A DNA stretch of 64,000 bases from Parasponia andersonii. Lineage: Eukaryota > Streptophyta > Magnoliopsida > Rosales > Cannabaceae. The notes beneath the pieces were generated by a model, which was given only the letters and a program-made list of their open reading frames with translations, was not told the DNA's origin and searched no databases. The position numbers and the translations under genes were made by a program. Positions 24,862 to 35,875 of this stretch are shown here, one piece after another; the stretch's first letter is position 1; every line of letters starts with the position of its first letter. The stretch spans positions 594,902 through 658,901 of the forward strand of contig JXTB01000183.1 in assembly GCA_002914805.1 (NCBI GenBank), read 5' to 3'.

Positions 24862-26264
24862 TCTTTCCTCTTATATTTCTTTTTTCCACCAAAACTTGTA
24901 AATTTCAAAATGTTGAAGAGCCAATAAATCTTCAGAAGCCTTTTTCTCACTACTCCAGCTAAACACATAACTAGAATCACAAGAAAACAACTCAACCTAT
25001 TTTGTCACATGAAGCAAATGAACTCTTCTTTTTCTTTTTCAACTTTCTTTTGTTGTGGACTTCACCTTGAACAGAGGGAAAATAAGGAGAAGGGGCTAAA
25101 GGCTAAAGCCTCCTAGGCTCCAACTACTACTAACTCCAGGAAGGAACAAAGTTACAGAATTGTCATCCTCTAAACCATATATTTCACCTTTGAATTTTGT
25201 GGTCCCCCTTTATTGCCCTTCCTACTGTAAAAATTCAAAAATAAAAAGTAAATTAAAATTAAAATTATGAAGCTTCATAATCAGTAACTATCATAGGCAA
25301 ATGACAAATTCAACATGAAAAATGGCAAAATAGACATGGGAAACTCACTATAAATTCTCAATATCTACAGTCTTGTAGAAAAAGCTAAGATTATAAAAGA
25401 AACTACGGTCATATTTTGGTTCAAATATTGTAATTTAAAAGAACTTAAACACCAAATTTAAGAGAATATTTGGTAAAGAAAGAATCAGAGGGAACCATTT
25501 TAGCTTCAACCGTACATGCAGGGGAAAAAAAAAAAGAGAAAATAAAGGCAAGATACTTTATACAAATTCAGTGTAAATATCTCATCAAAAATCACAGGAA
25601 AATAAAAATTGAAACGTACACTTGGACAATAAAGAAAGAAAAGAAGCAACAAGGGGGGTGTAAAACCACAACATAGACCATGCAACGAGACACGTACCAC
25701 AAACGACAACAAAATGGTTTGGATGGAGAAGATAAGAATCAAATACAGGAAGGAGATATACGGGTTAGTATTTTCAGAGTTAAAAAAAAAATTATATGAT
25801 GAAAAATTGAAGTGGGTATTTCAGAAAAACTGAAAAGCATATAGCTTTATATCACTATCAGATAGAGACAGCCATTGGGAAACTGACCATATTCAGCTTC
25901 TCAAGGAAAAAAACAAAAAAGGAAAAAGAAAGACAAACATACATGTCATTTCTCTGTAAAATCCAAGTATAATTGCTCTCATTGTATGTTACAATAAAGT
26001 CAGGCTCAGTCTTACAGGCTTTATAACCCTCCATGATTCATTTATTATAGAGAAGAGTGATGCAAATTTTGGAGACCCAATTGGGAAGAGAGATCATTCG
26101 GTGCAGTTGGGAATGTATTCCCACTTCTGGACCCCACCTTACCAGACCTCTCACTCCTTCTCTCTCTTTCCTTGATGCAGCAACTCTTGCCAGAATATAA
26201 ATATATTGATCATCAGTCACGTTTTCATTTGGAGAACCAAAAAAATTGAGTGCAAACTAGAAAA
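24862..26264. other. Upstream region of GT23-like gene
   Basis: Probable 5' UTR and promoter of the minus-strand glycosyltransferase (24862 to about 25140), then AT-rich DNA. A short pyrimidine-rich patch near 26150-26170 could be a start-site Y-patch on the plus strand, but no gene follows. No supported coding sequence. Confidence 0.5.
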
Positions 26265-27298
26265 CGCCATAGCATTACAAAAGCCGAAAAGGATAGAAAT
26301 GCCACGTGGGCATCATTTGAGTTGTAGGAAAATAACATTTCCTTCACTTCATGTGCACCTTATTTTTTTTAACGAGTTGTCAGTGGTCAGACCATCTCTA
26401 ATAAATTATATGCTAAAAAATAATTTATTAATACTAAATTTAACATAATATATCAAATTTAGTATATATTTTTTGAATTTTGCTCTAAAATAAATATACA
26501 AAAAAAAAATACTATTTTATATTTTAAAAATTAACTTCATCTATTAAATATATTTTCTTCTATTATATGTTTTTATTATTTTATCATTTAATTACTAATC
26601 ATAAAAATTAACTTTATCTAATAATTTAAAAGTACTCATATTTTATATAAATAAACAAATTACTTAATGCAAAAAAATTATAGATAAAAAATATTTTCTT
26701 ATTAATTATAATTGATTGTAATTTAGTAAAAATAAACTTATAAATAGAATTTAATAAAAAAATGATTGAATTTTGATAACATTATGACACATGAATATTT
26801 TATATATAAAATAATGGTAATGTTGCAAATATCAATACATGTAAATAGTGATAATATTGTAAATAACAAAAGATGTTAAAATTTAGTTTGTGATATAATT
26901 AGTACAAATAACTCAGACTAAAAATTATGTCAAATATAGCACCACCATTAGGAGCTTATTTTCACTCAAATGCTAAAATTTAAATTAGCATACCATTTAG
27001 CATTCTTAAGTAGCACTAATGGGCCTAACAAACTATAATCAATTATTATGATTCTTTTGGTAATTTGAAATAGGAGCCATAGTTGATTTTTATTTTTTTT
27101 TTTCATAAAATTAAATCTGCTAAATGGAATTTTCTATAGATTTCAAATATTTTAGACGTGATATTGTCGTATTGATTTGGTGTCATTTAAAACTGGATAA
27201 TTAGTTTCTTAATATCAGGGGAGATTTTGTCTCTTTTTTTTTTTAAGAGAAAATAAATCTACTACTAAAAAAGCAAAAAAAAATATATATATATATAT

Positions 27299-27547
27299 AG
27301 GGCACTAATCCAGTAGGTATTTTTTTTTTTTACCTATGCATAGGTATCAATTTGGCCAATGAAAATTTAATATGCACATTTTTTTATCTTAAAAAATAAG
27401 AGAGAGAAAGAGTATTAATGATGCACGTCTTGTCATGCACTTCATTATAGCCATTGGATTACCATTAGATGGTGATCCAACGGCTAAAAAAAAAATATCT
27501 ACCCATAAATAAAGAAAAAAAATACCTATTGGATTGACAACCATATA
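27299..27547 (+). mobile_element. Miniature element in (TA)n, family TAM copy 1
   Basis: About 250 bp bounded by (TA)n tracts (27283-27298 and 27548-27560). Near-terminal inverted repeats read ACTAATCCAGTAGGTATTTT at the left and, reversed, TCCAATAGGTATTTTTT at the right. The interior has ACCTATGCATAGGTATCAAT, TTGGCCAATGAAAATTTA and TCATGCACTTCATTATAGCC. It has no coding capacity and is similar throughout to copy 2 in the opposite orientation. Confidence 0.8.
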
Positions 27548-27647
27548 TATATATATATAATAACACGTTTTATTGGGAGGATATTTTTCTAACCACCTCA
27601 TTATGTGAATGGACCAGTTGTAATGACAGATACACATTTATAATAAG

Positions 27648-28018
27648 GTGAATTGCAAAATAAATCTCAAAATTAAATTTTTTGTAATTTAAACTCTGAA
27701 GTTTGATCTTTACAAAATAGTACTCTGAAATTAAAAATTTTTAAAAATTAATACCGTAGGTTGACTAAATAACTTTAACAAATAGAAAACAATAATATTG
27801 TCAAAATTAAAGAAAATAATAAAGACTAATATAGTTTTAATGAATAATATTATTATCTTTTTGTTATTGATAAAAATGGTTAAAAATCAGTGCATGATAT
27901 CGATTTTTACAAATTTTTTATCTCATAGTATTATTTTATAAAGTCTAAATTTTAGAAATTTAATTACAAAATATACATACTTTGGAGTATTTATTTGCAG
28001 TTTACTCTATATATTATA
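27648..28018. mobile_element. AT-rich foldback element, family FB-B copy 1
   Basis: Degenerate palindrome. The left half (GCAAAATAAATCTCAAAA, TTTTTGTAATTTAAACTC, TTTACAAAATAGTACTCTGA) is matched by the reverse complement of the right half (TGCAAATAAATACTCCAAA, ATTTTGTAATTAAATTTC, TTATAAAATAATACTATGAG). A related copy lies at 62803-63205. The ends are approximate. Confidence 0.6.
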
Positions 28019-30852
28019 GGCACATATGTTTGAGATAAGAAGCAATAGTCAATTACACTTGAATGGGAATTTTAAAACTTGGTTACATACGATAAAAGAA
28101 ATTAAATTAAAGCCATTAACCAAATTAAGACTTTAACATGATCAGTGGCAAGATGTATGATTTAATGTGTAATGCAAGAGACATACACACAAAATACGTG
28201 TAATAATGTGACATATTTTTTTAGCCATTTAAGTATATAATGGTACCTGTCTTATCTAAAAAATTATGATAATTAAAATCGGAAATACATAACTCAAAAT
28301 GAGTTTCCAGAATCGATTAGTTAAAACTTTAGTCATGTTTGGTTCACCCATTTGAATAGGTGTATTTAAACAGAAATTGTGGAATATATTATAATTTGAA
28401 TAAGGAGCATTTGAAGTAAAATAAAGCGAAATAAGTTGTAATTAGAACGAAAAACATTAGATTGTATTATTTACAAATACCTCATAGACTCTATTTTCAT
28501 TTCAAAACACCAAAAACTCATTCTAAAGTTGATGCGACTAATAGACTATTTGAATGGAAAAATTGAATTGTTGAAATAAACACTCATTCGAAAAGACTAT
28601 TTAAATGGAAAAATCGAAATTATTGAAGCAATCATCCATTTTAATGAGTTTTTAATTTGAATAGAATTGAATAAAATGAGTGAAATAAACGAGGCTCTAG
28701 ATTTTAGCTGGGCATTCTGTCCTTAGTAATTGGGACTTTGATTTGAGATATTCATACGAATATGAAGAAAAAAAATAAAAATTCTCATCTAAATAATGTG
28801 TAAGTGTATATATGACGTTTTCCTTTCCTTTTTCTTTTATAATTTTAATCTTTTTGGCTGAAATTTATTCTCTTGTTTTATGAATAATATTCATAAAGTT
28901 TCATCATCATGATTAAACTCACATGATTATCGGAATAAACTTGTGCACTTGACAGCGAGAAGGGAGGACCATACTTTTTTTTCTCCCCCCTCTTAAGGCT
29001 AACAAAAAACAATAGGATATGGATGTATTTGTTCACATAAGGGCCAAATTACTCTCATTGAGACTCGAGAGTAACCCATTTCGTTTATGGAATTTGTGAA
29101 CTTAAATCAAATTACCTATGGGAAATCGTTTTTTTAGTATAAAGTAATATATTTGGATTTTTTTATAAAGTAATAGATTTGGATTTTTTTTTCCTTTTGT
29201 TAGGAGGATATTTTATTATTTTATCACATTTTATCCCAATAATGCACAACAATGGAGGAAAGCAAAAGTGTCATTTTGTGAAGGATGGCTATATCCGGAG
29301 GGTGGACCCCGAGTCTACACTCTACACTTTTGGTCTTTCACATGCTCAGCTGTCCCAAAACTTTATGTTGGGTACACTCCAAGCTGAGAATTGAGACTAT
29401 TGACCGCAAGAAAGAAAATATTAGAAAAAAAATAATTATATTTTTATATTTTTATTTTTTAATTATTTATTCAATTTATATTTTATATTTTTATTATTAT
29501 CAATATTAATTTTCAGATTTAAAATTTTAAAATAATTTATACTATTCTTAGACCCAACACTAATTTTGATAATCATGTTTACCAAAATATCGTTTAAAAT
29601 TGAAAATATATATTTTAAAAGAAGCTCAAATTTAAAGTTTAACTAAAATTGATAAATATGTTCATAAATAATATTTGATATTTTTTTTAAAAAAATTCAT
29701 TTTTCAAATATCTATTCTTTTAGCGATTAATTTTATTTTTTAAAATTTAAATTATATTAAAATTTATATTCTTAAAGTTTTGAAAAGTATTTTGATAATG
29801 CCAACCAAAACCTAATATATATAAATTGAAGAAATAGTAAAAACACAAGTTATAAAAATATAATTAATCTTACGAAAGTAACATTCTCCACTTAGTGAAT
29901 AATAAAAATTGAAAAGAGTTTGTGACAAAAATAGGAGGGTAGTGAGTTTGCACTGAATTTAGAGTTTGGAATTAACCCTTCATTTCGTACTTTATTTCTA
30001 AAAGGAAAATATCATTTGGGTCCCTCAAAGCAATATCAATATGGCTTTGTTGGCTGGCAATGCCATGGGCAATCATGTTAATGTTATGGTAACTTAGAAA
30101 ACGCCAGAACATTACAAAGTAAGACGGAAAGAAGTGATGATGTGGGGATTGAGTAATCAAAAATGGCATTTCTTCACTTCACTTGTAATTACAACAAGGT
30201 GTTAGGTAGTACTAGTGGGCCCAAGTCATGTTGTCACCATTTTTCTTATAATTCTTTGGGTAATTTGCAAAAGGATTAGGAGTCATATATAATTTTATAA
30301 AAAAGTCGGTTGCGTGGAAAATTCTGATAATGCTGTTTTCATATAGGTTTGTTAATCCTGTAGATATGATTTTATCATATTGATCTAGTGTCATTTAAAA
30401 CTGGATTAGATAGTTCCTTAATATGAGGGGATAATAGTATATTTTTGAATACATACTTGGACAAGTTGTAAAGACGGGTTTGAATATTTATATATACATG
30501 TTTGAGATAAGAAGCAATCATCGAATATACTTTGATTAGAATTTTTATGATGAAAAGAAAGTCATTCCAAATAAAGAAATTGGTATATGATTTCAGTGGT
30601 GGTGAGGGAAGATAATTTAATTAAGTATTGAGATTAAGAACAGAGAAAAAGACTGAGATCATGACCGTTGACACTTAAAATGTGTGGATTTAAGTTGAAT
30701 TTGATGGAAGTCTTAGGTCGTGAAATTCAAGACCAAACAGTTGGGAACTAAGGGTGCTTTGCCAGAGTAGTGCCGGATCAGTTAAAAGCTCAAACAACTC
30801 GACCCTTCAGTTGGGACAATTTGAATTTAGGTTTATATATATATATATATAT

Positions 30853-31100
30853 AGTGGTTGCCAATCCAATAGGTATTTTTTTCCTTTACCTATGGTAGGT
30901 ATTTTTTTTTTAGCCGTTGGATCACCACTAAATGATGATCCAATGGCTATAATGAAGTGTATGAAAAGACGTGCATCATTAATGCTTTTTCTCTCTCTTA
31001 CTTTTTACAATAAAAAAATATACATGCTAAATTTTCATTGGCCAAATTGATACCTCTGCATAGGTAAAAAAAAAAAATACCCACTGGATTAGTTCCCATA
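30853..31100 (-). mobile_element. Miniature element in (TA)n, family TAM copy 2
   Basis: Inverse orientation relative to copy 1. Left end TTGCCAATCCAATAGGTATT after (TA)n at 30836-30853; right end TACCCACTGGATTAGTTCCC before (TA)n at 31105-31119. The interior contains the reverse complement of the copy 1 words (CATTGGCCAAATTGATACCT, TATAATGAAGTGTATGAAAA). Full length and little degraded. Confidence 0.8.
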
Positions 31101-31118
31101 TATTATATATATATATAT

Positions 31119-31375
31119 GGTTACCAATCCAATATGTATCTTTTTTCTTTAGTAAGTATTTTTATATAGATATATATATATATATATATATGGTTGTTAA
31201 TCCAATATAATGAAGTGTATGAAAAAACGTGTATTATTAATATATTTTTTTTCTTTTATTTTTTATAATAAAAAATTATGCATACTAAATTTTTATTGGC
31301 CAAATTGATACTTATGCATAGATAAAAAAAAATACATACTGAATTGGTGCCTGTATATACAATTGGTGCCTATAT
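31119..31375 (-). mobile_element. Miniature element in (TA)n, family TAM copy 3 (degraded)
   Basis: Same orientation as copy 2 and directly next to it, sharing the (TA)n between them. It begins GGTTACCAATCCAATATGTA, has a (TA)n expansion inside (31165-31190) that splits it, and continues ATAATGAAGTGTATGAAAAA and TTATTGGCCAAATTGATACT. It looks older than copy 2 or rearranged. Confidence 0.7.
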
Positions 31376-32230
31376 ATATATACGAAACAAATTGTTAGTA
31401 TAACATTATTATAATAAAATAAAAAATAAATACTTTATATAAAATTATGTGCTAAAGTATGTGAATATGTATATTGAACGTTTTCCCTTTTTTTCTTTAT
31501 TCTCTTATGAACGTAGAGTGAAGTTCATTCCTCGTGATCAAACTCACATGATTCAATAAACTTGCCCATTTGGCACCAAGAAGGGAAGAGGATCCTTAAT
31601 TATTATTTTTTTTATAGAAAAAAGCTAACGAAAATAGTAGATTACACTGTAATTTATAAATGAAATTAGTTACTTAAGGGTCAAATTACTCGCTTCAAAT
31701 TACCTAACGAGAAATCGTTTTATAGTATTAAAAAAAGTCTTTTTTTTTTTTTTTTGGTTTCTTTTTCTTTGTTAGGATGAGATTTTATAACGTTTTATCG
31801 AGTAAAATGCACACACCACTTGGGAAAAAATAATAATAAAAGAAGTGCCATTTGGTTAAGGTAACAAGGTTAGAGCTTTAGGCAGTGGGCCCCCTTATCT
31901 ACAGTTTTGGTATTCCACATGCTGAGCTGTCCTAAAACTTTATGTTGGGTACACTACAAAGTTGAGGTTGGACCACAAGAAAGTTATTTATTTGTGAAAG
32001 TAAATAAAGAAGTCGTGTCACCTCAGTTTTTGTTCATAGACATCATAGTACACACTCCATTCGCAATCAATAATAAAAATTGAAAAAAGTTTTGTGACAA
32101 AATAGGAGGCTGGTTGTAAATGAATGTTGCATTGATTTTCAGTTTGGATCTAAGTTTTTTTAAAGATTTACACCCTTTCTTTCATACTTTACTGCCAAAA
32201 AAGAAAGAAAGAAATAGGATATCCTTTTGT

Positions 32231-34122
32231 CCATCCGAGATAACACTATTGAACCCCAATTTATTATTATTCGGTATATTAGTTCCCAATATTTTCTTTG
32301 CGGTATTTAATTACTTTCACAATTTTTTCTTTTTAGTATGTTAGTATTTTTGGCATATTTTATTTAAGATTTTGTTATAATTTATTTGAATTGGATAAAT
32401 ATTGTATCATTAATTCTTATTATTTTAATTATTCAACATTTTGACTTTTTTTTAAACGTTTATATTTTTGATTAATAATATTTCATCCATCATTCTATCA
32501 ATTTTTCAGAAAATTGAAATTCAAATGCAGTTATAAAATAGACAATACATTTAAAAATCAAATTGAAAAAAAATAAAAAATTCTAATTTATGTCAAACTA
32601 TAATAACTCTTATGAACAAAAAATAATTATCTTATCATTTTCAAAACTAAAAAAAAAATTCATATATACCTTTTTCTACTAGTCAAATTTGACTAAAAAC
32701 TTGCTATATCCACTAATTTTTCATTTAATTATAAATAATATTCTAAAAATTTATTAACTATTTATAACAAATAAGCTTATTAATTTTTATAGATTTTTCC
32801 AGTTATTAATGTCATTCTAAACAAAATAACTAATTATTTACATGTAAAAAAAATAATGTAATTAAGCCTGGATTTTTTTTCGAAGCATTTTCACTATTCT
32901 TATTTTTATTTTAGGAGATATTGCTATAATTTTGTTGAAAATTAATGCAAAAAAAAATTATGGATTGAGCGTACAAATGCCAAAAAACAAATGGAGACCA
33001 CATTGTTAAAAAATTTAAATATTAAGGATTAATGGTACAAAATTTCTCCCATTTAAATAATTTTAATGAAATTTTGAATATGATATGTCAAAAGGATTAA
33101 TAGTACCAAAATAAGAGATGTTAAGTACTTGAATGCCCAAATAAAAAAAAAACAAAGAAAAGTTAGGGATCAATATGTCAAAATTGTAATAGATTAGGGA
33201 CCAATAGTATCATTTATCCAATGTCATTATATCATCAAGATTTGCTAGCAATTAGGAATGGCAACATCATGGATTAGGGATAGTTTTTCAATTACCATCC
33301 TCATCTCTGAAGGCCAATCGCAATATTATACATGTCTCATTAATTATTATTTAGATGCAGAGAGTAACCAATGGATAACAAGAAATATTATGGTTACCCA
33401 CTACCTGTTGATAATGATAAAATAAGAAAAGAATTAAAATAAAAATATTAAATTTTTCATAATTTACAAAATACTAAACACAACAATATACTAAATAATT
33501 TTCAAACTCTAAAATTCAAATATATAAGTATATATAATTCTCTAAATTTATTATTTTATCAAAAATACATGAATTTAAGTAATATAAAATGAAATATAGA
33601 TACATAATTTTTTTAATGTAAATATATATATATATATATTGTGACCGATACGGTACAGATTATGTTATATTATCCTTGCATCATACCCGTATTATAATGG
33701 TTTGGTTATTCCTGTCTCGATCATTTTCCTTGGTTGAATAATTTTTTTCTTTTCCGTTTAAATTGGATAATCACGGATACCAATAATTATGAGTTATACT
33801 ATTATCTCTATAAACACTACTACGACCAATGGGCATATAAGAGAGTACTAAAGACATTATTATTATTATTCCAATTTAAGATAAAACATGATTTAAAATT
33901 TTTGAAACAAAATAAGTATTTCTAAAATTAGTCAGAATCCATGCAAATAGAAGTGTTGATCCTACAAATAAATTTAGAATCTAGAGCTGTGGCTTCATTA
34001 TTTTGTGGTATTTTTAGTATTTTTCTTTCTAATCTCGTTGTTTCACCATTATATGGGCTTTTAAATTTTATTCTATTGATTTTGGTGCCGAAGAAGAACC
34101 TCCACTCCCATTAGAATCTAGA
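32231..34122. other. AT-rich gene-free spacer, with a possible 1-kb foldback
   Basis: No supported gene. The two ends of 32231-33235 are loosely inverted copies (left ACTATTGAACCCC and ATATTAGTTCCCAA; right, reversed, ACTATTGGTCCCTAA and ATATTGATCCCTAAC), suggesting another foldback of about 1 kb; confidence in this is low. From 33236 to 34122 the DNA is AT-rich, with a TA microsatellite near 33627-33640. Confidence 0.4.
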
Positions 34123-34914
34123 TACCGATGTCAAATGGGCTGGCCTAGGCAAGAGGGTAAAACTCGAAAAAATTTGTACCAAGTACGGTACGAGATGACT
34201 TTGGGCCATACTAAGCATAGCACGAGGTTTTGGACCGTGCTGGGCTTTAGTTTTTGGATACTAAGAGCTGGTACTGCATAACACGATCTTAGGTATGAAT
34301 ACTAACACGAGCACAATACAAGCACGATATGACACAAAAAGCATGAAAATCACGACTTTTAATACTTTAAAAAAATATTCATTTTTATTTGTTATATTAT
34401 TTATATTTATAAATTTTGTATATCTTTTTAGTTTTTTATTATTAATAAACTTATTTTTCTTATTGTTTCTTTTAAAAATAATTTTGCATTAGTGATTTTT
34501 AAATGAATATTTTCTTTTCAAATAATTATGAGTATATTACATATTTTGATTATTATTTTAAATTAAAATTTAATTATTTAATTAAATATTTTTAAAAAAT
34601 TTATAAAATATTGACTGTCACAAAAATTTAATAAGTCAATCAAAGATAGACATAAAGATATACTAGCACATTTGGTACACTATATTCGGCACGATAAAGG
34701 CCTAACACAAACATAAGCATGACACGAGTACGACAAGAGATGTGTTTGTGCCTGTGGATTGTGCTGAGCCTAGAGTTCTAAAATTTAGGCCAGTACAAAC
34801 ACGTCACGATGTTTTGTTGGGATATACCAAGCACGACGCAAATCACGAATGAGCTTATTTTTCACCGATCAGGCCAACACGACACGACACGACACGACTC
34901 ATTTGAGATCCTAG
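34123..34914. mobile_element. Non-autonomous hAT-like element
   Basis: The left end TACCGATGTCAAATGGGC resembles the hAT terminus TAGGGATGTCAAATGGGC. The right end reversed reads TAGGATCTCAAATGAGTC. The flanks AATCTAGA (34115-34122) and GATCTAGA (34915-34922) match at 7 of 8 bases, fitting an 8-bp hAT target duplication. Subterminal DNA is rich in GCACGA/ACACGA words, with a CGACA repeat at 34879-34899. There is no transposase, so it would move only in trans. Confidence 0.6.
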
Positions 34915-35225
34915 GATCTAGAGGTACTTTGTTTTCTTGAGGCCATGAATGAGAAATCATTCTGGCCAAGACATATTAGTTCAGTTGGAATTTGTGATGC
35001 ACAATTGTTATGTCTATCATCCTCAGATAGATACTATCCTCCAACTTTTGAATACAAGAAGATCCATGTTTGGAAGCGTCAGCTATGTTGTGGTGCTATC
35101 TCTACCCGTATGTATGTATTCAGTTCGGTTTAGCTCATCTGGAACCCTGTTTCAAAAAATATATAGGTCAGAAAACTCGTCTTGAACCTCTCCAATGGTG
35201 AATATAGTCTACTTATGGATAATAT

Positions 35226-35268
35226 TCACACACGCGCACACACACGCGCGCGCGCGCACACACACACT
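35226..35268 (+). repeat. Mixed (CA)n/(CG)n microsatellite
   Basis: Alternating purine-pyrimidine run of CA and CG dinucleotides about 43 bp long, of the composition prone to Z-DNA. It lies in gene-free DNA 0.6 kb downstream of the PPR stop codon. Confidence 0.85.
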
Positions 35269-35875
35269 TATTTTAAGGTATTTGTACGTAACATTACGAA
35301 ACCATTAACCAGGTTCAGTTCAACCAAAAAGAAAAAAAAAATACAGGTAAACCTTAAGCATTTAGCTTGGTGCACTGTATTGCGATTGAATGGAAATCTG
35401 AAAAACAAATGGAATGTGGATTGTGGATTAAATGACCCTATATATACTTCCTACTGCAGTTTTCATAAGATGAAGAACTTCTCCAACTTCTCTCGCCTGG
35501 TAAATGGATCCCTCACGAGGTGGTCCTATAACCCTCACCAATGAGGTGAGAGAAGTAGAAGATTCGAACCAAGGACGTATACGAGTTGTACAAAACTTTC
35601 CTGTCAATCAAATTCAGTGAGAGCCGTAATAGTGCCTAAACCATGTAACTAACTATATTTAACACCTCAACAACAGAGGGACAGAACAACTCTCCCTTAG
35701 ATTTGTTCAGTCATTGATTTAAGAATTATACTAGAATTGAATCTCAATACTCCATGCAATACCTCAAATCAAGGATTATAATACCTCAAATCAAGAATTA
35801 TTCCAAACAAAAACTTGTATAAATCTCGGGAATTGGCAACTTCTAGTTGCCATCAGACACTGGGCAGGGAACACC

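Larger units (their letters stand above)
26265..30015. repeat. Gene-free unit A of a diverged tandem duplication
   Basis: This stretch shares a series of collinear similar blocks with 30096-32230. Examples: GAAAACGCCATAGCATTACAAA (26260) with GAAAACGCCAGAACATTACAAA (30096); GTGTCATTTAAAACTGGAT (27180 and 30390); GTTTGAGATAAGAAGCAAT (28028 and 30500); ACTTTATGTTGGGTACACT (29360 and 31938); TAATAAAAATTGAAAA (29900 and 32070). No long ORF is present in either unit, so the nature of the unit is unknown. It is longer than unit B because of insertions, among them a TA-targeting miniature element and a foldback element. Confidence 0.7.
30096..32230. repeat. Gene-free unit B of a diverged tandem duplication
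   Basis: Second, shorter copy of the unit described at 26265-30015, in the same orientation and with the same block order. It carries two adjacent TAM miniature elements (30853-31375) that lie after the GTTTGAGATAAG block, whereas the element in unit A lies before it. The insertions are therefore independent and younger than the duplication. Confidence 0.7.

Noticed and set aside
35220..35270. Possible CRISPR-like or other spaced repeat
   Set aside because: It is a simple dinucleotide microsatellite; no array of spaced repeats exists anywhere in this plant window.
35182..35544. 120-codon ORF next to the PPR gene
   Set aside because: It runs through a CA/CG microsatellite and a poly-A stretch, with no recognisable domain.
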